From Kappaphycus alvarezii (taxonomy: Eukaryota; Rhodophyta; Florideophyceae; Gigartinales; Solieriaceae), in assembly GCA_002205965.3 (NCBI GenBank), contig NADL03000478.1, positions 1,203,001-1,267,000 on the forward strand: a stretch of 64,000 nucleotides of DNA, in the 5' to 3' direction. Positions 58,060-64,000 of this stretch are shown in pieces. Position 1 is the stretch's first letter. Every line of letters starts with the position of its first letter. A model generated the notes under the pieces. The model was not told where the DNA came from, made no database searches, and saw only the letters and a program-made list of their open reading frames with translations. Both the position numbers and the translations under genes were made by a program.

Positions 58060-58799
58060 ATGAAATTACAGTTGAAGGGCAATATCGGTATTCTCGGTAA
58101 GATATACATTATTATATCTTTCCTAATTTTACTCTATCTTGCTCCCTTGCAGAAACTGGGCAATTTAAAAAAGGAAAACTTGAGAAGTGTTCCTTTAGAA
58201 GTAAAGGACTGCTCACGAAGCCAAAAAACTTCGGGCGAAAACTCTGTTTGGAATGAAAGTGAAAACCACATGAACTTAACTTTGAGGGCAGATTACGCCA
58301 TACGTTTTCTTAAAGATACAAATTACTCGATACGCCAAACAGTGTCTTGATTGACATGGGTGCCGGTTTTCAGTCGTTGAGAAAATTCACACCGGCTCAT
58401 ATCAAATACATGCCAGTCGATTTTATAGAAAGAGTAAAGAACTCAGGTACTTCTCTGTGTGACCTAAACAGTTATGAGTTCCCGTTCTTTGAGAATGAAA
58501 AAATCTCCGCTTTTGCATTCTTAGGATCTTTTGAGTATGTCTTGGACAAAATATTAATATTGAGACTATGCAGGTCAAGATGCTCCCGTTATTTTTACTT
58601 ATGAGCTCGGCATGTTCGCAATAGAGACACATATGCCTGGGTAACTCCTTTTGATATCATATCTTTTAGAGAAGTCTGCAAAACAGTCGGATATAACCTT
58701 ACTGTAATAAATATGGACAAAGAGGAACCACATAATCTGTCTGATCCTCATGTTTTGGAGAAAAGAGGTGCACATATGATAATTTTACAGCCGATATAA
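58060..58799 (+). pseudogene. Family M copy 2: SAM-dependent methyltransferase-like, membrane-anchored, broken
   Basis: The start is ATG 58,060, with a membrane segment (IYIIISFLILLYLAPL) after a basic head. NLTLRADYAIRFLK precedes a one-base loss in an A run (about 58,312-58,318). In the next frame come VLIDMGAGFQSLRKFTPAHI (SAM motif I), KYMPVDF, SLCDLNSYEFPFF, GSFEYVLDKI; then, after two more changes near 58,575 and 58,612, DAPVIFTYELGMFA and TYAWVTPFDIISFREVCKTV, ending at a TAA at 58,797-58,799 after GAHMIILQPI. The order of blocks matches M copy 1. Catalytic specificity cannot be read from the motifs. An alternative is a small-intron gene, but the breaks are only one base. Confidence 0.62.
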
Positions 58800-58804
58800 T
58801 AAAG

Positions 58805-60950
58805 TGAAAATTTAAAGACTTTCTTTTATTAGTCATCTAACAGTGGAAATCATTATTCAAATTTTACTGAAGAAATTAATCGTATACTCGATACCATTTC
58901 AGAATTAAAGCGACAAATTTGAAGTACCGAGTTCAATAAGTTCCGAAATAGTCACGTTACAATTCAAATGTAATTCAAAACAATATTAAAACTTGGTCAT
59001 TCTTTGAAAAGATTAAAAATTTCTCAGATCTTAGATTAAAACTGTACGTGCTGGGACATAAGATATGAATAAAAAAATGACATTATATTCAGTCAAGGTA
59101 CATAATTATGAGAGGATATTTAGACTTTTAGGAGATTGTTTTCGGAATATACCAGTTCAGCAGATAGAAATGGTGATTTTATGGAACATTTATTAAAAAA
59201 AAGGATTCGTTGTTTACTTACATAAATATAGAAGCAGAAACTCTTTTCAACAAAGCTTTCATATTTAATTGTATCACTTAATGAACCCATTGGAACATCT
59301 GTGTACCTAATTGTTTAATTGGCAGCATTTATGAAGGTAAAGTTTGACCTGAAGCGTAATTCGACAGCATAATAATTATGTTTAGGGCCCAAATCTAAAA
59401 TAAAAATTTGAATTTAAAATTATTTCAAAATATTTTGTTCTTAACAATATTTTACTGAAAAGTACCGCAATAATTACGAATTATTCTACATTCACCCACT
59501 CAATTTATGCTTTTGTACTTCAACATGATAAAAAATCTCCCTGGATTAACATTAGGAGAACTTTGTTCCATTATTTTTGAACATCTTTTAAATCTCACTG
59601 AAAATTAAATCGTATGATGTCCTAAATTTTTGTTACATTTTTGTGAGCTTTTTTTAATAAGTTCTTTTCAGGAATTTCTATTTTCAAATTTAGTATATAT
59701 ATATATTTTTTCAAGGGGAAAAAGGGGGTGTCTTTATTGAGATGTATGGATTGGCTAGAATCATATATATATATATATATAATATTAAAATCGATTTATA
59801 AGTAAGTAACTGGAGGCATATGCCCTAAAATATCTAAAATAGACTTAAATACCATCAAAACTGAAATTATCCAAATGAATGAGCATAAAAATCTTTCTTA
59901 AAGTTTTAATTGAAATCTAATAAGTAGTTTAGAATCAAGTATGCTTCCAAGAATGAGTAAACGAAATTTTTATTCTGAGTGAGGCTCTTACTATCTAAAA
60001 GTAATTTTCATAATTCCAAATTTGGCAATATAAAGTACTGATTGTTAAGCTTTAATTTTAATACTATGAAACAGTAAGAAAGAACTAATATTTTTATTCG
60101 AATCATTTCTGATGAAGCTGAAAGTACTCCTTATATTTTGTCTACATCAGTTGACTCATAACTATTGTTATTAAAGTACAAAGGGTAAAAATGTATTGTA
60201 ATTTACTACTCTTTCACGGCATAGAACTAGACAATAGATGAAACTTGACTTTCAGTTATTTTCAGAGCCTAAATTAACCTGAGACTATACAAATCTTGTA
60301 GATAATTCATCATTGGAACCAGAGGAAAAGCCTCGAATAAATTTCCTTTTACATGTTTTCATTTTTTTACTTTTTTCCTGAAATTACTTTTTTCCTGAAA
60401 TTTCGCTATATATCAGAAAGATTGATGTTAGGGTAGTTTCGTGTTTGGAAATTTGGATCATTTACCGAGTTGATGCGATCTTATGTTCCCTGAAGACCTC
60501 AAAATAACGGATACATGATTACAAGAGAAGAGATCTTTGACGTATCCCAATCAGCTTATGGGAGACTATGGAGATCTCCCATGCAAAAGTGCATACTCAA
60601 ACAACACACTGATGCTTCTTCAGTCTTTTTGAATAGTATTGTTGAATAAACCTGTGAAAAGAAAGAAGCGATTGAAGAAAAGTTATAAAGCGATAAAAAA
60701 TATTTTCTTCATTCTCAGACTAATTATTTATTTAATCGTCTTGGAACTGGTACCTATTATAGTTTTATGACGTCTTCTAAATTTTTTTATAACAATTTAT
60801 TAAATTTCGACAATTTCATCATATTTTGAAATGCCTATGGAGGATTCCAGGTTAAAAAAAGTCAGGCGCGAGGGAATAAATTTAGTGATGACTATCTTGA
60901 AGCCACGTTACGATCATATAGCATGAGTGAAATGTAAGAGGTATATTAAA
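58805..60950. other. AT-rich stretch
   Basis: Apart from the R2 repeat at 59,715 and a 17-bp tandem duplication at 60,369-60,402 (acttttttcctgaaatt twice), nothing was seen. Confidence 0.45.
59715..59760 (+). repeat. Dispersed repeat R2, copy 1, next to AT microsatellite
   Basis: gtctttattgagatgtatgg followed by attggct recurs at 61,503 with one change. Both copies are preceded by a G/A-rich run (ggggaaaaaggggg here). Short (ta)n runs flank this copy (59,696-59,706 and 59,764-59,782). Confidence 0.65.
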
Positions 60951-60957
60951 TTAATTT

Positions 60958-61482
60958 ATGCCACATCTTCTGGTCGTTATGATAATTATTTTACCAAATA
61001 TTTTAATTAATGGGATAAAAATTAAAAATTGGAAGTTTATGGGAATGTCTTTTCAAGAGTTTAGAATTTGCACAGGGGCCACTCGAGATGGCAATGGATG
61101 TTTTCTTAGCTACGGTCATGTAATTTATTACCTGGTTCATGGTCTTCAAAATTTTTTTACAGTGGAAATGAATTACTGGTTCAGTGATAGAGTTTAACCG
61201 GATGAGTTCTATGTGGAACTTAAAATGATGATGGAATATTGAATAAGACATGATGTTTAAAGGGAATGAACATAGTTATTCCATGAATCAAACTACTGCA
61301 GAATATTAAAGGTACACCTGAATTAGCAGCAACCGAGTTCATTAGTTTTAGTGAGTCAGTAAAATATGAGTTTTCCAATGCAATTCGATTTCTCAAAAAT
61401 GAAAATGAAGACAGAAATAAGTTAATTCCAAAAAACGTGAAAAACATTAGCAATCAGTTAATTACCTTTAACATCACGTGAT
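60958..61482 (+). pseudogene. Possible further membrane-anchored gene relic
   Basis: A 79-residue frame starting with a hydrophobic segment (LLVVMIIILPNILINGI) at 60,958 is followed, in another frame, by GTPELAATEFISFSESVKYE and FSNAIRFLKNENEDRNKLI to a stop at 61,482. AIRFLK recalls the block before SAM motif I in family M, but motif I itself is missing. This may be a third, heavily decayed M copy or unrelated. Confidence 0.2.
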
Positions 61483-61485
61483 TAT

Positions 61486-61533
61486 GGGGGAAAAAAAGAG
61501 GGGTCTTTATTGAGATGTATGGATTGGCTGGAA
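61486..61533 (+). repeat. Dispersed repeat R2, copy 2
   Basis: Same sequence as 59,715-59,760 with one substitution in the core and a G/A-rich lead-in. The copies are 1.77 kb apart in direct orientation. Confidence 0.65.
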
Positions 61534-61539
61534 CCCATT

Positions 61540-62635
61540 TGGAGTTGCACATCTGCATGCCATGTTAAATACATGTGCCGATAGTCGAGGCATGTAGAAA
61601 TCATGGCTTACTATTTATTGAGATCAAATTATAGCTTCAAATTTTAGGAATATTTTGTGATTTATAGAATTATTTACCTTTAATATTACCTTAATGTGAA
61701 CGAGTAGAATTTATTTGCGGGGTAATAGTTACGTAAAGAACTTTTTTGTAAAAATATTGTATTTTTTAAAAAATCATAAAATAAAAGGTCTCGTTTTCTC
61801 TCTCTTATAAACCGTTTAAGCCTTTAATTGAAAATGGGAAAACTTAATTTCGTAATGTTTTAGCTCGTTCGCTTTTGATACGAATTATTTAGTTTGTATC
61901 AAATAAATAAGTGCAGAAAATACATAGAAATACAAATAGAATTCAGTAGGGCTTTGAATATCAAGAATATACAATACTATTTTATTTCACCATTAAAGTA
62001 CAGTTTATTATAAATAATTATTATTATACATAATGAAGATTACTGAATATTCTTCATGACAAATAGAGTGTTGTAGAGTAGTTAGAACATTTCAATGCAA
62101 AACAGAGCTAATATTTTTTTTGTTAAAAGTTTATGAGTCAAAAGTGATCAATATCACCCTGGTTTAGCTTTTAAATTCAAATATTTTGCTGAATTTTTCC
62201 TTTTCTCTTCTACATCCTATAATTTTCTCGGGAAGTAATATTGACACAATTACCGGATATGATGTTCTCAGAATTTTATTTTTCAAATAAAATTTCACAA
62301 ATTTGATTAGAGTTTATAGTTTGTCAATTCAACATTTCCTTAAATTAATTAGATAAACTTTTTCAAAAGAAATACTAGATTTGAGTCTTGTATTTTAATT
62401 CAGGCTGAGAGTATAATTTCATTTTGAGCTCAGCAGTGTGTTATTATGGAATTATATTAGCGCTCTTGTATCGATGAGAAAGTACCTAAATGATTTTTCA
62501 ACCTTCGCTTCGAGTTTTTTGACTGCTACAAGAATAAGAAAACTATGTGTTGCATGAATAATTGAAAGATTCCTCTTGCAGTAGTATTCCTGAAAACTTT
62601 CAACTACTGTGAGGATAGCCTGTTGTTGATTTTTC
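61540..62635. other. AT-rich spacer, nothing seen
   Basis: No gene or repeat that I can support. Confidence 0.45.
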
Positions 62636-62640
62636 AAGAA

Positions 62641-63470
62641 ATGTTGTACTGCCTAAATTTCGGGAAAAAAGGAATTATTTTCTTTCTGTTCGCTACAACC
62701 ATACTTATTTCGGTATCCTTACTTTATTTTCCTGTTTTACTTGTTACAAAAAACCGTGGTCCTTGCGTTTCTGTCCGAACGCCGAACAGTACATTTGAAG
62801 AGGTAATTTCATACATTTCACCGTACATTAAGAAGTACGGAAGCATTAATTTGCTCAATAATTTTGAGGAGGAAGAATTTTCATTTAATGAAGTATTGGG
62901 AATCCCTGCTTGTAGCAATAATGATAAGAAAATCGAAAAAGAAATTCCTCCAGGTTCATGTAAAATTTTTCCAGGAGGCCTCCCATGTGAGAAAACTAGA
63001 AAACATACATGGGAGCAGACAATGAAAGTTATGAAAAAGTTTCTTTCGATAAAATCTTGTCGCGGATCTGCTGATTTACTAGCAGAGAAAAGCTGTCAAA
63101 CGGAAAGTTAATGGAGAGGTACGGCATTCTAGATTCAAATGTTGTAACCAAGGGAAATATCAAAAGATGCGTCCAGAAACTTAGGAAAAGCCTTCAAAAG
63201 GATATACCCGTCACAGTAGTGTATGAATATGGGGCAAAAATTGCTGCAGGTTTCTCTATTCACGGTAAATTTTCAGGCAGGGGAGGGAAAATTTAAAAGA
63301 AGCACTAAGGTTTCCTACATGCGCAAAATATGGCTTGGTTGGAACAGGAGGAATGGGAAGATTTTTGCTGGACATACATGGAGTACAGAAAGTTATATGT
63401 CATACTCCTAGCGCATGTCGTTATATGAGGGACCTAGGATACGACGTAAGTACAATAAAGGAACTTTAGG
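62641..63470 (+). pseudogene. Family X copy 2: N-terminally membrane-anchored protein of unknown function, broken
   Basis: ATG 62,641 begins MLYCLNFGKKGIIFFLFATT, and the membrane segment continues with ILISVSLLYFPVLLV. The first frame (157 residues, to 63,111) contains RTPNSTFEEVISYISPYIKK, FNEVLGIPAC, CKIFPGGLPCEKTRKHTWEQ and a cluster of cysteines. It overlaps the next frame (RYGILDSNVVTKGNIKRCVQ and onward to 63,296), and a third frame carries LRFPTCAKYGLVGTGGMGRF and VQKVICHTPSACRYMRDLGY, ending near 63,470. The blocks match X copy 1 in order. It shares the type II topology of family M. The family is unknown to me. Confidence 0.55.
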
Positions 63471-63479
63471 TTATTTGAG

Positions 63480-64000
63480 AAGAGCGGAAGTTATGCACGA
63501 GCAAAATATTACACTCCTAAGCTTTATGAGTTAAAAATGCATGTCAACGAAAATTATGAGTCATGCGATTGCTTAATTACTTTTTTCCATAAAAGTTAAA
63601 ATTTACTTACCCGGATCATTCAGCGTCTGATGTATGATAATGGGAGACAAAATTATCATAAGATCAACTACTACACTACCTCTCTAGCTTACATATTTAG
63701 GAATTATTGGATCAATTGTATAGGCCTGTCGAATATCGTAATCGTAATTGATCACTCATTTATCTGTAATTATTATTTAACCATAAATAATCGTTTAAGA
63801 TAGCATTAACGGCAGGGTGGAACAATTTCTTCGATAACCTCCAGCTTATGAACGATATTCAGCAGTAAATGACTACGAGTCAATGTTTCTTATCTTTTTA
63901 TGCTGAAATTCCTTCCAGCATAAAATTTAGATTAATTTCATTCAAAAATTCTTGGGATTAATGCATCATTACGTGAAATATGAAAAAGAAGTAATTCCTT
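63480..64000. other. AT-rich right edge of the window
   Basis: No gene was seen up to the window end. A further exon of family X copy 2 could lie here but none was recognised. Confidence 0.35.

Noticed and set aside
59764-59782. AT dinucleotide run as a centromere or origin feature
   Set aside because: Short microsatellites are expected in such AT-rich DNA and nothing else supports that role.

Overview
This is a eukaryotic nuclear window, most likely from a fungus. The clearest evidence is a Cyc8/Ssn6-type TPR corepressor on the minus strand, supported by a secreted subtilase with a Ser/Pro-rich linker, a candidate 47-nt GTATGT...TAG intron, and old class I and class II transposons. Features such as the Gmr1-like retroelement suggest an early-diverging or parasitic lineage, but the species cannot be fixed from this sequence. 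No bacterial-style operons, CRISPR arrays or rRNA genes were seen.

The window is a mosaic of two compartments. About 1-5.4 kb and 20.6-43 kb are GC-balanced and repeat-rich. In order they hold an unclassified ORF set, a Tigger/pogo relic and a PIF/Harbinger relic (0.4-5.4 kb); a truncated copy of the Cyc8 C-terminal region abutting a 1.86-kb element with about 490-bp inverted arms (20.6-23.2 kb); a decayed Ty3/gypsy element with gag, PR, RT, RH and IN plus a duplicated unknown 3' module (23.2-29.1 kb); a hairpin repeat (29.4-29.6 kb); a second Ty3-type element whose integrase lies upstream of its reverse transcriptase (29.6-32.4 kb); the Cyc8 locus itself (33.8-37.5 kb); arrays of GTAC-rich palindromes (32.6-33.0 and 38.5-39.0 kb); a 133-bp perfect-looking hairpin (40.5 kb); and a possible LINE relic (42.5-42.8 kb).

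About 5.5-20.6 kb and 43-64 kb are AT-rich and gene-poor. The one clearly intact gene of the window is here: a 661-residue secreted subtilase at 16,675-18,660. The right arm (53.9-63.5 kb) holds two pairs of paralogous, interrupted genes for apparently N-terminally membrane-anchored proteins. One family (M) looks like a class I SAM-dependent methyltransferase; the other (X) I do not recognise. They are interleaved X-M-M-X and may be remnants of a lineage-specific family of secretory-pathway enzymes.

Most coding regions other than the subtilase are broken by single-base frame changes. Because the subtilase stays open for 2 kb, I read these mainly as decayed genes, although several breaks sit in homopolymers and a sequence-error contribution cannot be excluded.
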